From an uncultured Bacteroidales bacterium (GTDB taxonomy: Bacteria > Bacteroidota > Bacteroidia > Bacteroidales > UBA932), in assembly GCA_944322575.1 (NCBI GenBank), contig CALUPK010000018.1, forward strand, positions 1 through 41,660: a stretch of DNA of 41,660 nt, read 5' to 3'. Both the position numbers and the translations under genes were made by a program. Below, in pieces: positions 6,820-14,722 of this stretch. The notes beneath the pieces were generated by a model. That model saw nothing but the letters and a program-made list of their open reading frames with translations, ran no database searches and was not told the origin of the DNA. Position 1 is the first letter of the stretch. Every line of letters starts with the position of its first letter.

Positions 6820-8559
6820 ATGGAAAGAACCCAGCGAATCGACCTTCTTCGCAAGGTCTTAGCCGAGGATGATATCTCGGCGATGATAATCCCGTCTACA
6901 GACCCTCATTTCGGAGAGTATATACCGGCTCACTACAAGATACTCGAGTGGCTTTCCGGCTTTACAGGCGAGGCCGCTACTCTCGTGATAACCCTGAAGG
7001 AGGCGGCTCTGTGGGTAGACTCCCGCTTCTTTATTCAGGCGGCAAAGCAGCTCGAGGGTACCGGAATAGAGATGATGAAGCTCCGCGTCGAGGGCACTCC
7101 GTCTGTCTCTCAGTGGATCAAGGACCATCTTTCGGACGAGGACATCGTGGCTATGGATGAAGACTTGTTCTCCTATGCTGAGTACCAGTCCATGCTTGAC
7201 TCCCTCGCGCCGCTCAATGTCACCCTCATAGAAGATCCGTTCGACCGGATATGGAAAGACAGGCCGGCCCTGCAGTTCAACCCCATCCGCTTTATGCCCG
7301 ACAGTATCAGCGGAGAGACCGTATCGTCCAAGCACCGCCGCTTAGTAGAGAAGTTGGACAGCCCCATGGATTTTGCCTATATCGTGACCTGTATGGATGA
7401 GGTCGCCTGGCTCTGCAACATCCGCGGAACAGACATAGAGTACAACCCTCTGCCCCTTTCCTACGCAGTAGTCACCCGCGAGTGCGTCACTCTGTTCCTC
7501 CGTCAGGAGATGCTGGAGCATGACGCGATGTCGGCTCTTCTCAGAGAGGGAGTGATACTGAAGGACTACGAAGAGTTCGGCCGTTTCCTCAAAGGCCTGC
7601 CCAAGGACTGTGTGCGGATATTCTCTTCAGGCAAGATTACAGCCAAGTATTTCTTCGCCGCTATGGACAACATCCATCCGAGAGCTCCTTTCCGTCCCTA
7701 TATCCCCGATCCTACACCCGGAGGCACCCTGAACATGATGAAGGCCATCAAGAACAGTGTTGAGATAGAGGGCTACCGCCGTGCGTTCATAGAGGATGCC
7801 CGTGCGCTTATAAAGGTGATAGACTGGGTCAAGGAACATGTGGACAGCGGTATCACCGAATACGATGTGGCCATGAAGCTGATAGAGGTGCGCAGCGAGT
7901 GTCCCGACTATCTTGGCGAGAGCTTTCCCGCCATCGTGGGCTTCGGCGCCAACGCCGCCCTTCCTCACTATGTGCCCACAGAAGAAAGCAGTGCTGTCAT
8001 CCGTCCCGAAGGCTTCCTGCTCATCGATACAGGTGCGCAGTACACTTACGGAACCACGGACACTACCAGAACCGTCCCGCTCGGTCCTTTAACCCAGGTG
8101 CAGAAAGATGACTACACCGTTGCGCTCAAGGGCATGATAGACTTGAGCATGGCTGTGTTCTACAAGGGTATGAGGGGCTGTCTCTTAGATATTCTGGCAC
8201 GCGGTCCGGTCATGAAGGCCGGCAGGATGTACTGGCATGGTACGCAGCATGGTATAGGACACAATCTCTGTGTGCATGAAGGTCCTCAGAGTGTGAGGAT
8301 GGAGGAAAATCCAGTACCGTTGGCCGAGGGCATGGTCATGTCCAACGAGCCGGCTCTCTATGTTGAGGGAGAATACGGCATCCGTCACGAGAATGCCGTA
8401 TTAGTGGTATCTCATCAGAAAAATGTCTATGGAGAGTTCCTCGCATTCGAGACTCTGACCGTAACCCCCATAGACCTCTCGCCCGTCAACTTCGATCTGC
8501 TCGACTCCACTGAGAAGGCCTGGATCGAAGAGTTTAACAGGCGGGTGAGTCTGCTGTAA
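6820..8559 (+). CDS. Xaa-Pro aminopeptidase (aminopeptidase P, M24B)
   Basis: This 579-residue cytoplasmic metallopeptidase removes an N-terminal residue preceding proline. It has the long, three-domain form known from eukaryotic and Bacteroidota aminopeptidase P: two creatinase-like N-terminal domains (about 1-150 and 155-310) and a C-terminal pita-bread catalytic domain (about 315-579). The dinuclear metal ligands can be placed at D403 (LIDTGAQY), D414 (TTDTTRT), the HGIGH histidine at 481, E510 (SNEPALY) and E524 (RHENAV). No signal peptide is present. It is the last plus-strand gene of the bamD unit and stops two bases before the stop of the convergent LysM gene, with no terminator hairpin between them. 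Confidence 0.95.
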   Translation: MERTQRIDLLRKVLAEDDISAMIIPSTDPHFGEYIPAHYKILEWLSGFTGEAATLVITLKEAALWVDSRFFIQAAKQLEGTGIEMMKLRVEGTPSVSQWIKDHLSDEDIVAMDEDLFSYAEYQSMLDSLAPLNVTLIEDPFDRIWKDRPALQFNPIRFMPDSISGETVSSKHRRLVEKLDSPMDFAYIVTCMDEVAWLCNIRGTDIEYNPLPLSYAVVTRECVTLFLRQEMLEHDAMSALLREGVILKDYEEFGRFLKGLPKDCVRIFSSGKITAKYFFAAMDNIHPRAPFRPYIPDPTPGGTLNMMKAIKNSVEIEGYRRAFIEDARALIKVIDWVKEHVDSGITEYDVAMKLIEVRSECPDYLGESFPAIVGFGANAALPHYVPTEESSAVIRPEGFLLIDTGAQYTYGTTDTTRTVPLGPLTQVQKDDYTVALKGMIDLSMAVFYKGMRGCLLDILARGPVMKAGRMYWHGTQHGIGHNLCVHEGPQSVRMEENPVPLAEGMVMSNEPALYVEGEYGIRHENAVLVVSHQKNVYGEFLAFETLTVTPIDLSPVNFDLLDSTEKAWIEEFNRRVSLL

Positions 8560-8561
8560 AG

Positions 8562-10352
8562 CTACTCATTGAGCACCTGCCACCCTTTGGTGAAGCAGAT
8601 GTCCTTGAAGGCACGGTTCTCGTATCCGGAGCCAGGTGCGACAGGAAGGAAGAGCACATCCGACTGGAGAAGGCTCTTCCTTTCGTTCAATATGCCCGAA
8701 GGGAAGTTGCTGCCGTAGGTATTCATCGCCGAGACAAAAAAGGTCATGATATCGTAGCCCTGGAAAGCGAAGGAAGAAGGCTCGGTGTTGAATGCTGCGC
8801 GGTACTTGCGGATGAAGTCCATGGTAGCAGGGTCGTTGTAGTCGATGTGGTAGGACATGGCAAGACGCAGGTCGAGGGCATGGAAATAGTCCAGCTCTAC
8901 GGTCTCGAAGCTTTTCCACCGGCTCAGGCCGTAGACTTCGACGCGGTAGCCCATGCCGCTCTTGATAAGGTTGAGGTTGCGCAGGGCATCGGTGATGAAA
9001 GCCTCGCTCATGGATGGAATGATGACTTTGTTGAGCAGCAGGGTGTCCATCGACATACTCATGAGGGTATCGATGCCGCGTCCGCTCAGAAAATCATAGC
9101 TGAATGTCTTGTAGGGGATGCCCCTGGCTCCTAATTCGCTCATCGTCTGTGTGACCAGGTCCGAGCGGTCGTAGCCCTGTTCGTAGATGACAGTTACCGA
9201 CTCGGTGGTGTCAGCGTCGGACATGTCGGCTATCTTGTCTATCTGGTGGGAGAGGGCAAGGTCCGACTGCGGAGGAAAGAGGTAGAAATAGGGGTTGCCG
9301 ACGGCAAGTTCAGCGGTCTTCAGGTCAAGGGGCGATACTACCGGGATTCTCCTGCTCCGTGCGTAGGAGGCTATAGGCTGCATGTCGCGCTCAGAGATGG
9401 GGCCGATTATGAGGCTGCTGCCGCTCAGGATATTGTCAGCTATCAATTCCCAGGCACTGCCGTATCTGTTCAGGTCGATGACCTCGAGCTCATAGCCCGA
9501 AAAAAGGCCCTGCTCCTTGAGGTCAGCTACGGCTATGAGGGCGCCGGCATAGAAGTCCGCGGTGTAGGCATTGATGCCGTCTGTCTGGCGGCTGGCGTTG
9601 AAAGGCAGGACTAAGGAGATGGTGACAGTCTCAGTGCCGAACGGTGCTGCAGCTGTCCTGTCCTCCTGAACCGGCTCGCTTTTCTGCCCGTGGGCCGTGA
9701 ATACGGCCTTTTCTGCCTTCTGGTCCGGAACAGTCTCTTCTGCGGGAGTCTCTAAAGCCGGACGGCTGTCCGTCATGGACCTCATGTACTCATCGTCAGG
9801 TATGAGGACGCTGCGGACCCGCCTGTCGGAAGAGGTGTCGATGCCGTTGAGCGCTACGAGGGCCTCGACGGTTACGTTGAACTTGACAGCGACATCGTCG
9901 AGGGTCTCGTACCACTTGATATTGTATTTCTTATATTTTTTCTTGTCTTTTGCCGGCTTCTTCTGCGCTTTGGCTTTGTCAGCGGCAGGTGCGGCCGATT
10001 TCTCCACAGCCGTGGCTGTCACTTCCGTCACCGTCTCCGGAGCTGCTGTCTCCGGAGTCACCGCCTTCGCCTGAGTCTTCTCGGGGATGTACAGCAACAT
10101 TCCAGCCTTCAGCCCTTCAGAGAGGGTAGGGTTGGCGGTCTGGATATCCTCCACTGTCACGCCGTAGGCTTTTGAGATGGAGTAGAGGGTCTGTCCCTTC
10201 AGGACTTTGTGCAGCCAGTACAGTGAGCCGTTGATATTGACTTTTTCCTTGGATATCTCCACTGGAGTGGGTACAAAATCCTGGGCGGCAGCCCTGTTCC
10301 CGGCGGGAAGGATGAGCGACAGGCTCAGAAGAAAAGTCAGCAGTATTCTCAT
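8562..10352 (-). CDS. Exported LysM protein with a periplasmic-binding-like domain
   Basis: This is a 596-residue exported protein. A signal peptide (about residues 1-24, ending AAAQ) is followed by LysM 1 at about 46-92 ([17 protein letters not shown] ... LLYIPEK). A Thr/Ala/Lys-rich linker (95-140) leads to a second, weaker LysM at about 143-190 ([17 protein letters not shown]). The remainder (about 235-590) resembles the type I periplasmic-binding fold of amino-acid ABC receptors ([10 protein letters not shown] at the start, [20 protein letters not shown] near the end). LysM binds peptidoglycan glycans, so a sensor or cell-wall-linked binding role in the periplasm is likely; the ligand is unknown. 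No ABC permease or ATPase lies nearby. Its ATG overlaps the purC stop by 4 bases (ATGA). It closes the minus-strand operon. Confidence 0.85.
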   Translation of the reverse strand: MRILLTFLLSLSLILPAGNRAAAQDFVPTPVEISKEKVNINGSLYWLHKVLKGQTLYSISKAYGVTVEDIQTANPTLSEGLKAGMLLYIPEKTQAKAVTPETAAPETVTEVTATAVEKSAAPAADKAKAQKKPAKDKKKYKKYNIKWYETLDDVAVKFNVTVEALVALNGIDTSSDRRVRSVLIPDDEYMRSMTDSRPALETPAEETVPDQKAEKAVFTAHGQKSEPVQEDRTAAAPFGTETVTISLVLPFNASRQTDGINAYTADFYAGALIAVADLKEQGLFSGYELEVIDLNRYGSAWELIADNILSGSSLIIGPISERDMQPIASYARSRRIPVVSPLDLKTAELAVGNPYFYLFPPQSDLALSHQIDKIADMSDADTTESVTVIYEQGYDRSDLVTQTMSELGARGIPYKTFSYDFLSGRGIDTLMSMSMDTLLLNKVIIPSMSEAFITDALRNLNLIKSGMGYRVEVYGLSRWKSFETVELDYFHALDLRLAMSYHIDYNDPATMDFIRKYRAAFNTEPSSFAFQGYDIMTFFVSAMNTYGSNFPSGILNERKSLLQSDVLFLPVAPGSGYENRAFKDICFTKGWQVLNE

Positions 10353-11302
10353 ACGAGTCTTGCAAGGATGTTGTTGATGTTGGATTCGATACGGGCGTAG
10401 GGATCTTCTCCGTACTCTGCGGGCTGGAATTTCTCTCCGGTGATGTGCTCGAAGAGCTCGATGTAGCGGTCGGAGATGCTGCGGACGATCTCATCTGTCA
10501 TCTCAGGTACCTGCTGGCCGGCCTGGCCGCTGAATCCGTTGGACATGAGCCATTCGCGTACAAACTCCTTGGACAGCTGCCTCTGAGGCTCGCCTTTTGC
10601 GAAGCGCTCCTCGTATCCGTCAGCATAGAAGTAGCGGGAGGAGTCGGGGGTGTGAATCTCGTCGATGAGGTAGATCTCACCGTTGCGCATACCGAACTCA
10701 TACTTGGTGTCCACGAGGATGAGACCTCTCTTGGCGGCCATCTCCGTGCCTCTCTGGAAGAGTCTGAGGGCGTAGTCCTCTATTTTGGCGTAGTCCTCGG
10801 CGGATACCAATCCCCGGCGTATGATTTCCTCTTTGGAGATGTCCTCGTCGTGGGTGCCTATCTCGGCCTTTGTGGTCGGAGTGATGATGGGATGCTCGAA
10901 CTTCTGATGCTCGCGCATGCCGTCGGGGATGGGCACTCCGCAGATCTGACGGGCTCCGTTCTTATAGGCCCTCCACGAGCTGCCGGTGAGATAGCCCCTG
11001 ACTATCATCTCGATGGGCAGTCCCTGGCACTTGTAGCCGACAGTGACCATGGGATCGGGGGACGCTATCTTCCAGTTCTGGACGATATCTGCGGTGGCAT
11101 CGAGGAACATGGATGCTATCTGATTCAGTACCTGACCCTTGTAGGGGATGCCCTTGGGCAGGATGACATCGAACGCCGAGATTCTGTCTGTGGCGATCAT
11201 GACGATGTAGTCGTCGTTTATAGTGTATACATCGCGGACTTTCCCTTCGTACTTGGCCGTCTGATGGTTGAAGTTGAACGCTGTGTTGGTGATTGCTTTC
11301 AT
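10349..11302 (-). CDS. purC: Phosphoribosylaminoimidazole-succinocarboxamide synthase (SAICAR synthetase)
   Basis: This 317-residue cytoplasmic enzyme of purine synthesis joins aspartate to CAIR with ATP, giving SAICAR. Visible family motifs are the N-terminal GKVRDVYTI glycine-rich loop (about 20-28), [18 protein letters not shown] (about 39-56), [13 protein letters not shown] (about 98-110), [16 protein letters not shown] (about 141-156) and LVDTKYEFG (about 196-204). The length is that of the longer PurC type common in Bacteroidota, not the roughly 240-residue E. coli type. It lies 13 bases after the glycosyltransferase and overlaps the LysM gene by 4 bases, so its neighbours are cell-envelope genes and no other pur gene is in the window. 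Confidence 0.97.
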   Translation of the reverse strand: MKAITNTAFNFNHQTAKYEGKVRDVYTINDDYIVMIATDRISAFDVILPKGIPYKGQVLNQIASMFLDATADIVQNWKIASPDPMVTVGYKCQGLPIEMIVRGYLTGSSWRAYKNGARQICGVPIPDGMREHQKFEHPIITPTTKAEIGTHDEDISKEEIIRRGLVSAEDYAKIEDYALRLFQRGTEMAAKRGLILVDTKYEFGMRNGEIYLIDEIHTPDSSRYFYADGYEERFAKGEPQRQLSKEFVREWLMSNGFSGQAGQQVPEMTDEIVRSISDRYIELFEHITGEKFQPAEYGEDPYARIESNINNILARLV

Positions 11303-11315
11303 GATGCCGTGTATT

Positions 11316-12434
11316 TTAAAGACTGTTATAAAATTCTATCAGGTTGGAGCAGAACCTCGACCATGAGAGTCTGTCCTTTTCTTTAGCGATGGCCTCCACG
11401 CAGCTGCGCCGGATACCTTCGTCTGAAAAATATTCCGACACTGCCCTGCGGACAGCCTCCGGTGTGATACTCTCGGTTACAATTCCCGTGCCTGTCTCTC
11501 CTATCATCTCCTTCAGCCCGCCTACAGCAGTAGTGACCATAGGCAGGTCAAAGTGGTAGGCTATGGAACTGATGCCGCTCTGAGTGGCGGAGCGGTAGGG
11601 CAGTACGCACAGGTCGCTCGCGCAGAAGAATCCGGCCACCTCGCTGTCGCTGATGAAGCGGTCGAAGAGATGGATACGGCTGCGGTTGGGGGATGCGTCG
11701 ATGAGCTTCCGGTACCGCTCGAAAGAGCCGTACGGCTCTCCCGCTATGAGCAGCTGGTACGAGTCGTCTAATCCCGAGAAGGCTTCTATGAGGATGTCCA
11801 GCCCCTTGTATTCCCGGATCAGTCCGAAAAACAGCAGAGTCTTCTTCTGCGGGTCGAGCCCGAGTTCCTTCATGGCAGTGCTGCGGGGAATTCTGTCCCC
11901 GAAGTTGGAGTAGATGGGGTGGGGGGATACGATGTAGCGGGCATCCGGTTTCAGACGCAGCAGGTCGTCCCTGACTGCATTGCACAGGACCACGAATCCG
12001 TCATGTCCTTTCAGGTAGTAGGATGTGAGGGGTCTGTCAAAGAAATGGCTTTCGTGCGGTATGACATTGTCAAGGATGGATATGACCTTGCATCCCCGTG
12101 GCATGTGCCGGGCGACAAATCCTTGTGAAGGAGCGAAATAGGGCATCCAGTACCGCATCAGAAGAAGGTCTGGACGCCAGCGGGAGATGGCCCGTGCGGA
12201 AGAGATATAAGAGAATGGATTGGCCGTATCCAGAACAGGCACGGCCTCGAACGGAGGCCGTGAACCGTCTGTGATATACTGTGTCTTGCCCGGAAACAGG
12301 AACTCCGGATACTGCCTCTTGAAATTGAACGCCCCTACCGTGCAGCTCTTGGACAGCTCCTGACAGAGGGAGGTGTTGAACTGGGATATGCCTCCGCGGT
12401 AGGGAGGGAAACACGATAGGACGGCTGTTCTCAA
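11316..12434 (-). CDS. GT4-family glycosyltransferase
   Basis: This 372-residue GT-B fold glycosyltransferase is probably cytoplasmic or membrane-peripheral. The N-terminal acceptor domain begins [18 protein letters not shown] with the usual Gly-rich loop. The C-terminal GT4 donor domain is clear from about residue 180: [19 protein letters not shown] (the family FxGrlxxxKGxd segment), [44 protein letters not shown] and VGGLKEMI. The acid/nucleotide-binding region (YRSATQSG) lacks the common EGFG spelling but fits many polysaccharide GT4 enzymes. The start is TTG at 12434: no ATG or GTG lies upstream in frame, and the first internal ATG would remove the N-terminal domain. Donor and acceptor sugars cannot be told from sequence. 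It sits 5 bases after the OmpH-like gene. Confidence 0.88.
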   Translation of the reverse strand: MRTAVLSCFPPYRGGISQFNTSLCQELSKSCTVGAFNFKRQYPEFLFPGKTQYITDGSRPPFEAVPVLDTANPFSYISSARAISRWRPDLLLMRYWMPYFAPSQGFVARHMPRGCKVISILDNVIPHESHFFDRPLTSYYLKGHDGFVVLCNAVRDDLLRLKPDARYIVSPHPIYSNFGDRIPRSTAMKELGLDPQKKTLLFFGLIREYKGLDILIEAFSGLDDSYQLLIAGEPYGSFERYRKLIDASPNRSRIHLFDRFISDSEVAGFFCASDLCVLPYRSATQSGISSIAYHFDLPMVTTAVGGLKEMIGETGTGIVTESITPEAVRRAVSEYFSDEGIRRSCVEAIAKEKDRLSWSRFCSNLIEFYNSL

Positions 12435-12439
12435 GTGAC

Positions 12440-13048
12440 TTATTTGTTTCTGTTCTTGATATATTCTGCGTTGAGTCCGCTGATTATCTCATCGGTGATG
12501 TTGAGCCCGCTGTCACCGTTGATGACGGTGGTAGTGGCAGCTGTGGTGGTGAGAATCAGGGCATACTGCTTGTCCTTGTTGTAGGTCTCAATGTAGGAGG
12601 TGATGGCGTCCATCACTTTGTTGTACATGACATTCTCCTCTTCGGCCATCTCCATCTGCTTCTGCTGGGTGAGGTTCCTCAGGTCCTGGTCGCGCTGTGC
12701 CAGGTCATTGTTCATGCTCTCTGCCTGGGAACGTGTCAGCAGACCTTTCTGCATCTTCTCCTGGAAACTCTTGATGTCGTTCTCCAAAGCTCTTCCCTGC
12801 TTATTGATATCGTTCTCTATCGCTGTGAGCTTGCCCTGCAGCTCGGAACGGAGGTCATTGTACATATCGTACTGGTTGACGAGAGTGTCAAGGTTGATAT
12901 AGACGATGTCTCCTTTTGATGCTGTAACGCTTTCACTTCCAGGGGCGGCAGAGTGTACGGGCTTGCCGGCGCCCGTGAAGTGCAGGACAAATAAGGCTGC
13001 TACTGCAAGAATCAGTACGATGTTGAGAATAAGATTTGCTTTCTTCAT
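12440..13048 (-). CDS. OmpH/Skp-like protein with N-terminal membrane anchor
   Basis: This is a 202-residue protein of the OmpH/Skp family. After MKKANLILN a single hydrophobic segment (about residues 6-26) has no clear cleavage site, so it looks like a signal anchor and not a cleaved signal. The body begins IVYINLDTLVNQYDMYNDL (the Skp start pattern, about 48-66). It continues as a long charged coiled coil rich in Glu, Gln and Lys (about 66-155) and ends in a small beta part (ALILTTTAATTTVING). Skp is a periplasmic chaperone for outer membrane proteins. The frame is open 11 codons further up, but MKKANL at 13048 is the natural start and leaves a leader of about 35 bases after the -7 box at 13090-13097. 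It is the first gene of the operon with the GT4 gene, purC and the LysM gene. Confidence 0.85.
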   Translation of the reverse strand: MKKANLILNIVLILAVAALFVLHFTGAGKPVHSAAPGSESVTASKGDIVYINLDTLVNQYDMYNDLRSELQGKLTAIENDINKQGRALENDIKSFQEKMQKGLLTRSQAESMNNDLAQRDQDLRNLTQQKQMEMAEEENVMYNKVMDAITSYIETYNKDKQYALILTTTAATTTVINGDSGLNITDEIISGLNAEYIKNRNK

Positions 13049-13089
13049 ATCAGTTAAAACTTGTGTTATGGATGAATTCAAAAATCATA

Positions 13090-13097
13090 CAAAGTTA
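13090..13097 (-). promoter_or_regulatory. -7 promoter box for the ompH-GT4-purC-LysM operon
   Basis: The minus strand reads TAACTTTG, an exact TAnnTTTG match. A TTG lies 23 bases further upstream (13121-13123), slightly beyond the usual -33 spacing. The region between the two divergent genes (13049-13181) is strongly AT-rich. I found no exact -7 match for nadK on the plus strand; the closest is AATATTTG near 13141. Confidence 0.6.
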
Positions 13098-13181
13098 CAA
13101 AAAATCCGTATAAAAGTAAGCAATATCAAAATAAAATCGCAATATTTGCAATTTGGTTTAATACATCGAATACAGAGAAAA

Positions 13182-14033
13182 ATGCACTTTGCCCTGTACG
13201 GCCGGCATTTCGGGCCGGATGCTGAGAAGAGGATAAAAATCCTGCTGGACCACCTTTCGGAAAAGGGGGCCCGCGTGTCATGGTGCCAGGCGCCGTGCCG
13301 CACTCTTCCGGAGGATGTGGACATATTCCTGTCCTTAGGGGGCGACGGTACATTTCTCAATTCCCTTACGATGGTCCGCGACAGCGGCATCCCTGTGGCC
13401 GGCATCAACTTCGGCCGTCTCGGCTTCCTCACCTCTGCCGGCAGTGATGACTCCGGATGTGCGGTGCTGGACCGCATGATGCAGGGAGCTTACAGCGTGG
13501 AGAAGAGAAGCCTTATAGAAGTGTCGTACAGCGGCGCTCCCGAGGACTTCTATCCTTTTGCTCTCAATGAGGTGTCCATACAGAAAAAGGACCCATATAT
13601 GATAGGTATAGAGGTGCGGATAGACGGCATGAGCATTCCTACATACTGGGCGGACGGCCTGCTGATAGCAACGGCTACCGGTTCTACGGCCTATTCCCTG
13701 AGTTTCGGAGGTCCGGTAGTGGTCCCCGATTCATCGGTGTTCATAGTCACTCCCATGGCTCCGCACAATCTCAATGTCCGTCCTCTGATAGTCCCCGACA
13801 CCTCTGAGATAGAGATAGTCCTGAAGACGGAAGGCCATCCGGCCCTGCTCTCTGCCGACAACCGCTCGGTGGACGTGGACGGAGGCCGGGTGATAAAGAT
13901 ACGTAAGGCCGGGTTCAGTCTCTCATGCGTCTCCTTCGGCCGGAACAGCTTTTTCGAGGCTCTGCACGAGAAGCTGCTCTGGGGTGAGGACCGCAGGAAT
14001 GACAGGTGCCGGCCAGGTTTAAAAGAACAATAG
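13182..14033 (+). CDS. nadK: NAD kinase
   Basis: This 283-residue cytoplasmic enzyme phosphorylates NAD to NADP with ATP. The N-terminus MHFALYGRHF is followed by the diagnostic LGGDGTFLNSL (GGDG at 53-56, with the catalytic aspartate D55), NFGRLGFLT, LNEVSI and the donor-site segment ATATGSTAYSLSFGGP. The frame is open upstream to 12906, through the divergent promoter region and into the opposite-strand gene. ATG 13182 places the conserved core at the normal distance from the N-terminus, so I start there. Its 3' end is followed 8 bases later by the ATG of uppS, or overlaps it if a GTG start is used there. Co-transcription with uppS, bamA and possibly ompH is expected. Confidence 0.96.
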   Translation: MHFALYGRHFGPDAEKRIKILLDHLSEKGARVSWCQAPCRTLPEDVDIFLSLGGDGTFLNSLTMVRDSGIPVAGINFGRLGFLTSAGSDDSGCAVLDRMMQGAYSVEKRSLIEVSYSGAPEDFYPFALNEVSIQKKDPYMIGIEVRIDGMSIPTYWADGLLIATATGSTAYSLSFGGPVVVPDSSVFIVTPMAPHNLNVRPLIVPDTSEIEIVLKTEGHPALLSADNRSVDVDGGRVIKIRKAGFSLSCVSFGRNSFFEALHEKLLWGEDRRNDRCRPGLKEQ

Positions 14034-14041
14034 AGAATGAT

Positions 14042-14722
14042 ATGATACCAAAACATGTAGCGATAATCATGGACGGCAACGGCCGCTGGGCCAGGATGCG
14101 TGGCAAAGAGAGAGTCTACGGACATTACGAGGGTACGGAGAGCGTAAGGGCCTGCTCGGAGTTTGCCGTGGAGGCCGGAATCCAGTATCTCAGCCTCTTT
14201 GCATTCTCCGAGGAGAACTGGGCCCGTCCGGAAGCAGAGGTTGCCGAGCTGATGCACCTGATGGCCAAGTCCATACTCAACGAGAGACCGACATTCCGAA
14301 AGAACAACATAAGATTCCTCGTCATAGGCAACCGCAGCCGCCTTTCTGAGGCATTGAACCGGGATATCGACGAGGCGATGGAGGAGACAGCCGGCAACAC
14401 CGGGCTGACCCTTATCGTATTCCTCAGTTACAGCGGTCGCTGGGATATAGAACAGGCAGCGGAACGCTTTGCCGCCGCCGGCGCTCCTCAGGGGCGTTTC
14501 AGCGACTTCCTTGCTACATCCGGTATTCCGGACCCCGACCTGCTCATACGTACCAGCGGGGAAAAGAGGATCAGCAATTTCCTCCTGTGGCAGTGTGCCT
14601 ACACCGAATTTTATTTTACACCGGCCTTTTGGCCCGATTTTCGCAAAACGGAGTTCCGTCAGGCTCTTGACGACTTCGCCTCCCGCCAGAGACGTTTCGG
14701 AAAGACAGGTGAACAGATATGA
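14042..14722 (+). CDS. uppS: Undecaprenyl diphosphate synthase (cis-prenyltransferase)
   Basis: This 226-residue enzyme (from ATG 14042) condenses isopentenyl diphosphate onto farnesyl diphosphate to make the lipid carrier for peptidoglycan and surface glycans. Motifs are HVAIIMDGNGRWA at 5-17 with the magnesium-binding D11, FAFSEENWARP (about 55-65), and the C-terminal IRTSGEKRISNFLLWQ and EFYF segments. A GTG at 14006 would add 12 residues and overlap nadK; some family members do have such an N-terminal extension, so the start is not certain. The stop overlaps the bamA start (ATGA at 14719-14722), which links translation of the two. It shares an envelope-biogenesis theme with bamA. Confidence 0.95.
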   Translation: MIPKHVAIIMDGNGRWARMRGKERVYGHYEGTESVRACSEFAVEAGIQYLSLFAFSEENWARPEAEVAELMHLMAKSILNERPTFRKNNIRFLVIGNRSRLSEALNRDIDEAMEETAGNTGLTLIVFLSYSGRWDIEQAAERFAAAGAPQGRFSDFLATSGIPDPDLLIRTSGEKRISNFLLWQCAYTEFYFTPAFWPDFRKTEFRQALDDFASRQRRFGKTGEQI

